A stretch of DNA of 64,000 bases, taken from the NCBI GenBank assembly GCA_003024175.1, contig MDYQ01000353.1:1-64000 (forward strand), read 5' to 3'. Below, one piece after another: positions 1 through 9,662 of the stretch; position 1 is the first letter of the stretch; each line of letters opens with the position of its first letter. The position numbers and the translations under genes were made by a program. Under the pieces are notes generated by a model. That model was not told the origin of the DNA. It saw only the letters and a program-made list of their open reading frames with translations, and did no database searches. Source of the stretch: Planoprotostelium fungivorum. Lineage: Eukaryota > Evosea > Variosea > Cavosteliida > Cavosteliaceae.

Positions 1-103
1 TCATCAATTTCTCTGATTCGGTGTTGCCGCAGTGTGAACAGTGTCTGTATTCGATAGCACACATACCAGGTGCCTCATCTGACCACATCACTCGTCGTCT
101 CAG
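1..103. repeat. Exact 103-base copy of 682-784 ending at an undetermined base
   Basis: The first 103 bases are identical to positions 682-784 in the same orientation and stop exactly at the single N at base 104. After the N the sequence is unrelated to what follows 784. An exact duplicate ending at an ambiguous base looks like a scaffold join or a misplaced read end rather than a real gene fragment. A recent tandem duplication is the alternative. Confidence 0.75.
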
Positions 104-421
104 NCAAGGCCCACCCACATGCCCTCATTAGCCTCTGCCTCTGTGAGGCAAAGGCTACTATCTTTTAGTATGCAGTGATTTCTACCCAGTCTGTATAAGC
201 ATGCTCTGGGCACACAAAAGCTTACAAATGTTTTGCAAAGAATTTACAAACTGATCACAGGAAGCAAGCATTCAGTATGTGGTGAGTTGTAGATAAATGC
301 ACTATAATACCCTCTTTTTATATGATGTCGAGCAAGTGATTTGGTTTTTCTGGTTGGTGTCCATGCATTTGGATCACTAATTTTTTTGTCGGGCATATCT
401 CAGTAGTCGGGAGAGAAGTGA
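104..421. other. Assembly gap base and gene-free stretch with a loose inverted repeat
   Basis: Base 104 is N. No coding region can be supported from 105 to 421. The stretch holds an 18-base perfect palindrome at 413-430 that overlaps the stop of the next gene. It also holds a looser inverted repeat: 333-358 reads like the reverse complement of about 447-475, with a few mismatches. It may be the 3' flank of the gene on the minus strand. Confidence 0.4.
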
Positions 422-1758
422 TCACTTCTCAATGCACCATTTGACTACCAACCGGAAAAACCGAATCAAGTGACCATTTGAATGATACTGTATGGCCCAA
501 TTGTCCAATATACCATTGACATAGGACAGAACATGAGCCGGTTCGTCTGCCACGGGTGGTGGATCTCTTCTCGCCGTCGATTCAAATTGGGCTGAGAGCT
601 CCTCCATCGTCTGTAACAACCTTCGATTCCCCTTCTCGCAGATGTGATCCATGATCTCTGTCCAATCGATGTCTTCCGGACTCATCAATTTCTCTGATTC
701 GGTGTTGCCGCAGTGTGAACAGTGTCTGTATTCGATAGCACACATACCAGGTGCCTCATCTGACCACATCACTCGTCGTCTCAGCTTCTCGCCCTGCGGC
801 GTAGTCGTATAGAAGTATCTCTTCTGCAGCTTTCCTGTCACACTGTCAGCTACATCTTTCTCCTCCTTGTGTGCTGACACACACCTTGAGAGGGAACATT
901 ACAGCTCGACTTCCACTTGAAGCCGTCACTGCTTCCCGAAGGCAGAAAAGCTCCTCGATACACGTAGCAATAGACGCTGTTCGTGTCGGCCAAGAATTTC
1001 TCTGTGATGATTCAGTTGTTTGAAGGGAAATCGCTTCACCTGGTAATCTCCGTCTCTCTCTCGATGTGCATCGTGGATGATCTCTGGCGTAGAGGATCAA
1101 GTCCTCCACGAAGATCTCCCATTGACGTTTCGTCCAGCTCCTGTCTACACAAGGAGACAGTGGAGGGCTTAGGGAGCTTGATGAACAGGGGCTAAACGGG
1201 ATGGACACAGGGCTTGATAGAGGAAGAACGTCACCGGTGAGGATAGCATTGGAGGCATTGTAAAAAGAGGTCGGTTGCGCAGGTGCATCTTTAAGACTTT
1301 AATCATTTAAGAAAATGATGCTGATGTGACTCACTGCGTTTAGCACGCTTCGCAGTTACCACAACATATCGCTTGTCGGAAAGTTGGACCATTCTCAATC
1401 TGATGGTTGATTAGATCTCAAGAGGGTCCATTCGGCTCACTTTGTGTCAATGATTTGATCCGATGTCCTCAATGTGGCTTCTGAGGTGCCCCCTATCGTA
1501 CCCACTCGATCTACCGTCATCCAAAACTCGGACTGCGTGCTGCTTTCATGTGAGCGATCTGTTGGATCTCACACACTTCACGTACCTCTCATCCACCAAG
1601 ATATCTGACAGCAGCTCGCACGCCGAGTCATTCGACATCGTGATGCGGTGCGGCTCTTCCGAGCAGCATATGACCACTGTGGCCCTGTCGTCTGCCTTCA
1701 ATATCTGGAAGGCTGTCTCTTCCTCTCTTGTGATCGTCTGGCACCTCTGCCTCTTCAT
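422..1758 (-). CDS. Paralogue A: CG-1-like regulator, shortened copy (tentative)
   Basis: Multi-exon minus-strand gene starting MKRQ at 1758 and ending at TGA 422-424. The first exon carries the motif LKADDRATVV, followed by an Asn-Asp-x-Ala segment that loosely recalls a PAS fold. Later exons hold a WxKRQWEIFVEDL segment, then DGFKWK, then KRYFYTTTPQG...RRRVMWSDE...VEYRH. The last run resembles the CG-1 DNA-binding domain of CAMTA factors (DGxxWKK...YYxxxxxxxxRRxYW...LVHY), but the match is by eye and weak. Compared with paralogue B, the spacing between the first exon and the EFVEDL exon is much shorter, so this copy seems to lack internal exons. It is transcribed divergently from paralogue B across 445 bases. 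A real but unassigned gene or a decaying copy are both possible. Confidence 0.5.
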
Positions 1759-2203
1759 TTCTGTGTCTCGTCGAATGTGATTTATGGTGATTCAAACAGG
1801 TGAATGTCTTTCTTCTGCACCAAGAAGAATTCTCAGGCTGATTCTGACGGGACATGTCTGGATTTCCCCCTTAAGGTTGATATAAGTCGGTCTGTTCCGA
1901 TTTACGGTGGTTTGGAACCTGAGAAAGGCTGAGTGTAAACGGTTCGATTTCACTCGAGTCCGAGCGAAAGCCGTGTGATAAAGTGTGTCCTTAGCGGTTA
2001 GTTCACCGGCACCGTGTGAGCTGAAGTTTACGATGCAGCTGAACTCAATAAAAGTGGAGTAGAAATCTGACGGCAAGTGGTTAAAAAGGAAATTAAAATT
2101 TCGGATGCTTGAGAACATGCCTCCTGAGGAAGAGGGGCTCCTGACCTTCGGCCACTGAGAAGTGGCACATGCAAAATCATTTCATAACGAACCGATCGAC
2201 ACG
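1759..2203. promoter_or_regulatory. Shared divergent promoter region of the paralogue pair
   Basis: These 445 bases separate the two start codons of the head-to-head paralogues and contain no supportable gene. Position and orientation imply a bidirectional promoter. I could not single out a specific binding site. Confidence 0.35.
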
Positions 2204-3998
2204 ATGAAACGGCAGAAACGATCAGACGATGGTCCAACCACGGAGGAGGAGGTTGCATTTACGGTCCTGAAGGCCGACGACCGGGCTACGGTTGTATTAC
2301 GATGCTCACCAACCCCAAACCGCATCGCCATGGTCAACGACGCCGCCAGGAGCCTTCTGTCCGATATTCTGACAGACGAGAGGTACCCTCCATCTTTCGA
2401 TGATGATATTGATATTCCACCTTCAGTTTACAGCCAGAATTTTGGAGGGCCGTAGACGGTGTGGGTAAATCGGGCGAACCTTCTGAGAGCTCGATGAAGA
2501 GTGGAGAGAACATCATCTTGGCAAAGTAGACATAATAATCGTCCGATCATGATTTGACCGACATCATAGATTACGGAGAGTCATGTTATCAGAGAAACCT
2601 TACATTGTGGTCACTGCAAAGAAGATGGCACCCCGGCCGATCGAAACCCCCCACTCAAATCCATTTCTCCCCCCGTTCGCATGGGATGAAAGCGTTCAGA
2701 ACACGCTCGACCTCTACACGGAAGCCATAGAGAACGATTTTATCTCTCAAGTGGCCGGAATGGACTCCATCTATCTCGCCCTGACCTCGGGGGTGAAGAT
2801 CTTGGATGCACTCTCGCTGATCTTGACCAGATGACCGAGGAAGGCACCGTCACCTTCCACGCCGTGAATCGCAACGTAGCCCACCATTTCGGTTGTCCTT
2901 TCCCTTTCCTCCTGAGAGGAAAGACTTCACGTGACTCTCCACCTCTGAGATTGTTCTGAAATGCTTCAGTTGATGTGGGGATGTCACCCACGGACATCTT
3001 GCAGATGGGACTCACCCACGCCAGACTCTACGACCCAGCGACGCAGAGATCGAGCTACACGTACACCATGATGGGAATGAACATGTACTGCGAGAACAAG
3101 ACGGTGAGTCGGTGACGCCTCTTCGTCTGATGAAGAGGCAGATCTGTCCGGGGGTCAATCTGTCACTCATCATCGCTCATCCGAGTGATGCAGAGCGTTC
3201 AATACCGTTAAAGTTGGATCCAGGTCAGTTAATTCCGACCAATCAACCTGTGAGGAAGTGGAACAAACATCAGTGGGAAGTGTTCCTCGAAGATTTTCTG
3301 TTATTTGTCAAGGAGAATTCTCAATACGCATCAAGGGAGAGGTGCAAGCTGCCAGGTACAATACGTAGATCTTCTCAGCTCACGCGATAACAGATGGCTT
3401 CATGGGTGACACGAACAGTGTCTTCTGTTACGTATACGTCGGTGGAGACTTCTTACCTTCAGGCATGAGCGACGGCTTCAAGTGGAAGTCGAGCTGTAAT
3501 GTTCCCTCTCAAGGTGTGTGTCAGCACACAAGGAGGAGAAAGATGTAGCTGACAGTGTGACAGGAAAGCTGCAGAAGAGATACTTCTATACGACTACGCC
3601 GCAGGGCGAGAAGCTGAGACGACGAGTGATGTGGTCAGATGAGGCACCTGGTATGTGCGTTGTCGAATATAGACACTTCTTACACTGTGGGAGCACCGAA
3701 TCGGACAAATTGGTGGGTCCGGAGATGATCGATTGGTCGATCGTGATCCATCACGTGAGCATCAAGGCCAATAACAGACTGCTGTCGACCATGGAGGAGA
3801 TCGTGAGTGCAAGTTGTGATGCCGAATTCAGCTCACGAGAGACAGAGCAACAATTTTGAGATGACGGCGAGGCAGAGTGAGCCACCACCGGCTGACGAGC
3901 CTGCGCACGTCATGACATACGTTAATGGTATATTGGACAATTGGGCTATACGATATTCCACTCAGACAACGACAAGCACGACCCGAAAACATTTATAA
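2204..3998 (+). CDS. Paralogue B: CG-1-like regulator, fuller copy (tentative)
   Basis: Starts MKRQKR at 2204 and appears to end at TAA just before 3999. Exons read, in order: the LKADDRATVV...NDAARSLLSDIL block; a block with SQVAGMDSIYLALTSG near 2740; HFGCPFPFLL near 2890; HARLYDP near 3020; NKHQWEVFLEDFLLF near 3270; VYCYVYVGGDFLPSG near 3430; and the CG-1-like KRYFYTTTPQG...RRRVMWSDE...VEYRH block from 3518. A last exon holds YVNGILDNWAI, also present in paralogue A. Positions 3471-3657 are identical to the reverse complement of 741-927, while the flanks have diverged. A likely intron near 3800 interrupts a region that is continuous in paralogue A. The product is probably a nuclear regulatory protein, but this is inferred from a weak CG-1 resemblance only. 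Confidence 0.5.
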
Positions 3999-4195
3999 AA
4001 TTGCATCATGATGAGGTCTCTGATCGAAAGAGATTTCTGGTGGTGTGAAATCATCGCAAAAGTGCGGCGGTTGAAAGACCCAAATTGAATTGTAGAGAAC
4101 GTCAGTCAAATCCGGTGCATCGATCAACGTTGATGATCGAAAATAACACAGGAGCCCAACGACATTGAAATACATCTGCAATCCTTCCTTAAAGA

Positions 4196-5540
4196 ATGGT
4201 GGGAACGAATTCCCCTGCATCTGCTCCCGAGGGTGAGACGAGATCTGCAACCATCTACGAGATCTCTTCTGATCCTAATGCAATGATCCAAGGTTCAGAA
4301 CAATTAAACGAAGGAGAAACGACGGATCAGGGCGAACGACCCCATGATCCGCAGGTAATCGAGAGATCAAATCGGGAGGAGACTTACGTGAACGATCGTC
4401 CAGGAGAAATCATTACTGAACGCTTTCAGGATGAGACGGACGAAGAGTTTGAATTTAATTCTGACGTCGAAGATGATAGATCAAAAATGGATGACGATAC
4501 GAACGATAAGAGGTGAGATGGAAACCGAAAAGTCGAATGACGATGCATCAGACAAGACGTAAATCGCACAAAGAGAGCCTCCCCCAAATATTTCAAGGAG
4601 GAGATCATCGTGGCCCTGGAGAGGGCCTACAAAGAGGGCGGTATCCAAGATGCACAAGACATCGAAGATCTACAGGAGAGCACCGGCCTCACCAAACGAC
4701 AGATCCAGCAGTGGAAGAGTCATCGAAGACAAAAGGAGAAGAAGATGACCGTCACCACGACATCAGATCACGTTCCCACCACGAAATCTCATGTTGGCAT
4801 GACTGAAGCACAGAGGCTCAGACTCGTTCAAGAATACGAGAGAGATGGTAGAGAGTACATTCCCATCGAAGAGAGAGACTCTCTCGCTAGAGAGTTGGGC
4901 ATCACACACCGGAAAGTCACATGCTGGGTGGCCGCCAGACGCAGCCGCGACAGAAACCAGGGAGTCAGCAGGAAGAAGTGGAAGAAGAGGAGGAGAGAAG
5001 TCAGAGGAGAAGATGAAGAATACGGAACGAAGAGCAAGCAGAGGAGGAGGACATCAAGATACGAAGAAGAAGAAGAAGAAGAAGAGGAGGATCACACGAA
5101 CGATATAGAGGGAGAATATGAAGAGAGAAGGGAAGATTCGCAGGATGGCTGGGAGACGGTGAGTGCAGGAGAGAGAGAAGACTGAAGTAGAAGGAGGGAG
5201 AAGAGAGGAGAGACGACCCGAGCAGGATGCCTGAAGTCGTGGAAGAGAGGGACGAGAAGGAAGAGAAGAGAGAGAAGACGATGGTGAGAGGGAGAAGCAG
5301 GGAAGAGCTGAAGAGAGCAGGGAAGGATGGTCATGATGAGTGAGAACGTGATGAAGCAAGTGAAGATGCTGAGGATGACACCGAAAGATGACATCGATCA
5401 AATGGAGATGCAGGTAAAAGACATGATCACCTGGATGATGATGGAGAGATGAGAGACTCATCGCACGTCAGGTGATTGTGTTACAACAGCAGCTCGAGAT
5501 TCAGAGAAAGCTGGCCGAGCAGATACGCCAGGAACTATGA
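4196..5540 (+). CDS. Homeodomain array gene 1 (two homeodomains, coiled-coil tail)
   Basis: Starts MVGTNSPA at 4196. An acidic N-terminal part ends with the array signature EFEFNSD. Probable introns sit at 4388-4430 (phase 0, after a Tyr codon) and about 4514-4551. Homeodomain a (about 4588-4740) has helix 3 reading QIQQWKSHRR; homeodomain b (about 4799-4970) has KVTCWVAARR. The position of the nearly invariant Asn51 is His in the first and Ala in the second. A basic and Glu-rich stretch with an E run follows. Two small tail exons then encode MVMMSENVMKQVKML and LQQQLEIQRKLAEQI, a coiled coil shared along the array, ending at TGA 5538-5540. Likely a nuclear DNA-binding protein that dimerises through the tail. 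Some Glu/Arg-rich reading in the middle may be intron, so the exon structure between 5160 and 5280 is uncertain. Confidence 0.75.
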
Positions 5541-5793
5541 AGAAGGAAAATCTCACTTGCACAAACATTGGACAGTACGGAGGGAAGAATCAAGCTTGGT
5601 AAATAGACGAAAGATAGTATGTTGTCTTCAGTTCATCATCATCGATCATAGACCATGTACGAAAGATGGAAAAAGAAAAAGTGGGCGGTGTAGAGGAACA
5701 AGTTCAAGAACGGCTGAACGTTGGCTGAAACAGATGATTGGAGGCATCACGGGACGATCTCGAAGGTAGAACCATCCAACAATAGATACAGAA

Positions 5794-7051
5794 ATGATGA
5801 GCACATCGACTGAAGCAACCCATGCGAATCAATCAGATTCCACCATCACGCAGAAGGCACGGAAGCACCCAGCGACAAATTCCTTCACTATCATCTCATC
5901 ACCAAACGAATTCCCAACAGATACGGCAACAACAGATTCGAACAAAGAAGCTTATGTGAGAATCGACATCAGAATGCATCATGACATTAGAACAGGATGA
6001 AGACGAGGAGATCTACGAGTTCAATTCCGACTTTGAAGATCCAGACGGATCCAAGCCAGAGGAGACAGACATAGAGACATCGACTACATCTCCCACAGAC
6101 ACTCTACAGAAGGTCCACGTTCAGAGGCCACCCGGGAGGCGCCCCTTCTCGGTTCGAGTCTACGACAGTCTGCACGAAGCTCTCGCAAAATACAATCATC
6201 ACTTCTCCGATCACTTCGAAGAGCTATCCGAGGCCACCGGCCTCACGGCGAAACAGCTGCGAAAGTGGGAAAACAATCAGAGATGGAGATCGAGATCATC
6301 CGCTCGTGAAAAGTCCATGCGCGCCCACCACGCCACGAAAGGAACGGACACGAGTAAGAAGATGTCGGAGAGAGACAAGGAGAGACTCAACGCCGAGTTC
6401 ATGCGGGGAGGAAGAGAGGACATACCTCTATCGGAGAGGAGAGTTCTCGCCGTTGAGTTGGGCATCTCTCGGAACAGCATCAATGGGTGGTTGTCTGCCA
6501 GGAAGAGATATGGATTTAAACCGAGGGAGAAGAGAGATGACGATGACAGCGAGGGAGGAGAAGACTCGTTCGAGTTCACGACGGAAGAGAGGAGGGGAAG
6601 AGAAGAGGAAGGAAAAGAGGGAGAAGATGAAGAGGTGAGATGTGATGATGGAGAGAGGGTGAGACGGTGAAGGAGGGGCGGGGGAGAACGAAAGAAGAGG
6701 AGACGAATGGTAGAGTGTATAGAAGGAGGGAAGCGAGGGGAAGACAGCGAGAGCCCGAGATGATGAGAGAAGTGAACGAAGAGAGAGAAGAGAAGAGAGT
6801 CAAGATGATGGTGAGGGGAGGAAGAGGAGGGAGATTGAAGATGAGCAGGAAAGGATGGTGAAGATGACAGACATCGTCACTCAGCAAGCGAACGTGCTGA
6901 AAGTTACACCGATGGATGATCGAGAAGAAATGGAGTTGCAGGTGAGATGTGAAGAGGAGGTGACGATGACACGGGACAGATGAGCGTGTTGGAACGACAG
7001 ATTGAGATCCAAAAGAGGATCATGCAACAGATTCGCAGAGAGATGATGTAA
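5794..7051 (+). CDS. Homeodomain array gene 2 (two homeodomains, coiled-coil tail)
   Basis: Starts MMSTSTEA at 5794. The Ser/Thr-rich N-terminus is spliced, by a phase-0 intron after a Tyr codon exactly as in gene 1, to DEDEEIYEFNSD. Homeodomain a lies at about 6150-6300 and keeps Asn51 (QLRKWENNQR). Homeodomain b lies at about 6355-6520 and reads SINGWLSARKR, with Ala at position 51. An acidic, low-complexity stretch follows. The tail exons read VTQQANVLKVTPMDD and VLERQIEIQKRIMQQ, ending at TAA 7049-7051. The tail matches genes 1, 3/4, 5/6 and 7 in sequence and in intron position. The gene lies 253 bases after gene 1 on the same strand. Function is inferred as transcription regulation; the target is unknown. 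Confidence 0.75.
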
Positions 7052-7306
7052 AGATGAAGACAAACCGTCCACACGAAAAATGAAAGAAGGAACCGATGAC
7101 CTGAGACACGAACGGAAGAAAGACTTGTTTGAAATAAATAGAAGATGAAGAAGGCAGAAGGTTTATTTTAGGTGGTGGTTGGGTGTGGTGAAGAAAGTGG
7201 GAAAGTTTGTAGATGGGCTTATTTTAAACAAGGTGCGGGCACCATCGCGATGAAATCAACAGATCGCAATCCTGAAAAGATCGACCAGTGAGAATTGCTT
7301 TTGGAG

Positions 7307-9433
7307 ATGAGTGAATCGTCTTCAACCGTGGAAGGTGATAGTTTAGTCACGAACGTTGATCCTTACATGCGCACAGCCATGCCACCGGCGACGGACACCA
7401 TATCACCAGAAGAACCAAATAAATCTAGCACAACACAGGAAGAAACAACCGAGCCTATGGATCAGTCTTCTGACGCCACGAAACGTACCGAGGACCCCAA
7501 TGTAGAAGAATCATATGCGAGTGAACATGGATCAGAACCCTCCATCTGACATCGAATCAGGCCGATAGCGATGGGGAGTTCGAATTCAATTCCGACGTCG
7601 ATGATACTGAGAATACGATGGATGATATGAGGTGGAAGATCAAGAGAAATAAGGGACTGAGAGAACGTAGAGAGAGCAATGGCGGTTCCAGAGGATCGAA
7701 GCCAAGTTATACGGACAAAATCACAGACATTCTGGAATCTGCGTATGTTGACAATCGAATGTTATCACCGGAAGACATCAAGCTACTCGAAGAGGCCACT
7801 GGTTTAACGAGAGACAAGATCAAGTTGTGGAGACAGAACCGAAGGAGGAGAGAGCAGAGACGATATGATTCGGCCAAGCTGCCCCGATCTAGAAAGCCCG
7901 CGACTCTGTTGTCTGACGAGCAGAGGGAGAGACTAGAGGGAGAATACTATCGCGAGGGAAGATGTTACATCCCGCCCGAGGAGAGAGAGTTCTTAGCCAA
8001 AGAGTTGGGTCTCAAACACAGGAAGATCACAGACTGGGTCGCCGCGAGGAAGAGAAAGGACAGGAGGCAGCAAGAGGAGGGAAAGGTGGAAGAAGTGAAG
8101 AAGAGGACGAGTACGGATGAGAGGGGAGAGGATGGAAGGTTCAGAACTAGACAGAAGAAGGTGGAGGGAGAAGAAGAGGAAGAGGGAGACTCTGTACCGG
8201 AAGGAGAGGATGTCATGGTGAGTACAGAGTCTTTGCTCTTTGTGAATGTGAACGAGGATTTACACTGGAGACAGGAAGACGGAGAAGAGGAAGAATTCAA
8301 CTCAGATCCAGAATTCAACGAGAAGGGGTGGGTCATCCTCCAATGACGATCATCATCATCATCGTCCATCATGATGTCTGACGGACGCACAGCGGCCAGA
8401 GGAAGATCAACCGACATTACTTCTCCGAAGACATCACAGACATCCTAGAGAAGGCCTACGTAGAGAGCGAAGAACTCACCGAAGAAGAGATGAAAGAGCT
8501 CCAGCGATCCACTGGCCTCAAGCGAGAGCAGATCAGACGATGGAGGAGAAACCGAAAGTCGAGAGAGCAGAAGATCACTCCACAGAAGCCTCCCACCCCT
8601 CTCACCTTTCTACACGGCAGCAGACAGTCCACCCTGACGCGAGAGCAATGGGAGAGGCTCAGCGAAGCGTTCAGAGAGGGAGGAGAGGACATATCGACGG
8701 AGGAGAGGAAGAGCCTGGCAGAAGAATTAGGCATCACACACAGGAGGGTGACCTACTGGGTTGCCTCGAGGAAGAAGCAAGCGAGGAAAATGGAGGGAGG
8801 CACGAGGAAGGAAGAGGACAAGGGAGAAGGTGAATTAGTGAGGAGCTTGAGGAAGAGGAAGGGGGCGGAGAGGAAGGAAGAGGAGAGAAGTGAAGATGAA
8901 GAGACAGATGAGGTGGGAGGAAGGGAAGAGGAGAGACTGAACGATGTAGGATGAAGAAGTGAGGCAGAGCAAAGAGATCGAGAGGTTGAGAGAGGAGAGG
9001 AGGAAGAGACAGAGGAAGGAGGAGAGGAGGGAGAAGGCAATGGAGGAGAGGAGGGAGAAGGCAATAGAGGAGAGTAGGGAGAAGGCAATGGAGGAGAGTA
9101 GGGAGAAGGCAATGGAGGAGAATAGGGAGAAGGCAATGGAGGAGAAGGGTGAACCCGTGGAGGATCAGGCGGGGAAGAGAGAGAAGACGATGGTGAGAGG
9201 GAGAAGAAGGGGAGAGCTGAAGAGAGCAGGGAAGGATGGTCATGATGAGTGAGAACATCATACAGCAAGTGAACATGCTGAGGATGACGTCTATGGATGA
9301 TGGAGAGCAGATTGAGATGCAGGTGAGAAGAGGAGGAGAGAGGAGAGAATGATAGAGAGAACAGATGAAAGTGCTGGAACAACAGATAGAGATACAGAGG
9401 AAGATCATGGAGCAGATGCGTAAAGAGATGTAG
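7307..9433 (+). CDS. Homeodomain array gene 3/4 (four-homeodomain fusion)
   Basis: Starts MSESSSTV at 7307. The first intron (7517-7560) follows a Tyr codon at the conserved phase-0 site but begins GCGAGT, so it is a GC-AG intron. The signature EFEFNSD follows. Homeodomains at about 7710-7860 (IKLWRQNRRR, Asn51 kept) and 7890-8060 (ITDWVAARKR, Ala51) come next. Instead of a tail, splicing joins an acidic exon with EEEFNSD (8278-8326) to a third and a fourth homeodomain at about 8415-8575 (IRRWRRNRKS, Asn51 kept) and 8620-8800 (VTYWVASRKK, Ser51). An 8-residue REKAMEEx repeat and the coiled-coil tail VMMSENIIQQVNML...VLEQQIEIQRKIMEQ end at TAG 9431-9433. The internal EEEFNSD exon is the N-terminal signature of single members, so this is a fusion of two array genes. 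AATAAA-type signals follow at about 9486. Confidence 0.72.
9020..9150 (+). repeat. 24-base coding minisatellite (REKAMEEx units)
   Basis: About five in-frame units of 24 bases, each close to AGGGAGAAGGCAATGGAGG plus AG-rich bases, encode REKAMEER, REKAIEES, REKAMEES, REKAMEEN and REKAMEEK in the charged helix before the coiled-coil tail of array gene 3/4. A length that is a multiple of three keeps the frame open. Confidence 0.85.
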
Positions 9434-9662
9434 AAGAAAGATCCAAATAGAAAGATAAATATATAGGCCACACTGCTCCAGCAGAAATAAATAAACTTTG
9501 CGGGACGAGTTTCAATAGAACATCTAAATTGGTATGTGATGGTTCTCATCTACTGAGACACAAGAATTCGTGTTGGACTGATCCTATTGGGATTTATTAT
9601 CATTCCACCCTGTTGTAGACCGCCGGTAGGAACCGATCTGCACTGATCATCAGGGGCTACCG

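Noticed and set aside
1-103. Partial extra gene copy at the left end
   Set aside because: It is an exact duplicate of 682-784 ending at an N, more likely an assembly artefact than a third paralogue.
5054-5461. Long Ser/Pro/Leu-rich open frames on the minus strand through the homeodomain array (also 8734-9549 and 10724-12025)
   Set aside because: They are antisense shadows of Glu/Lys/Arg-rich purine-biased coding sequence and lack any domain or sensible start.
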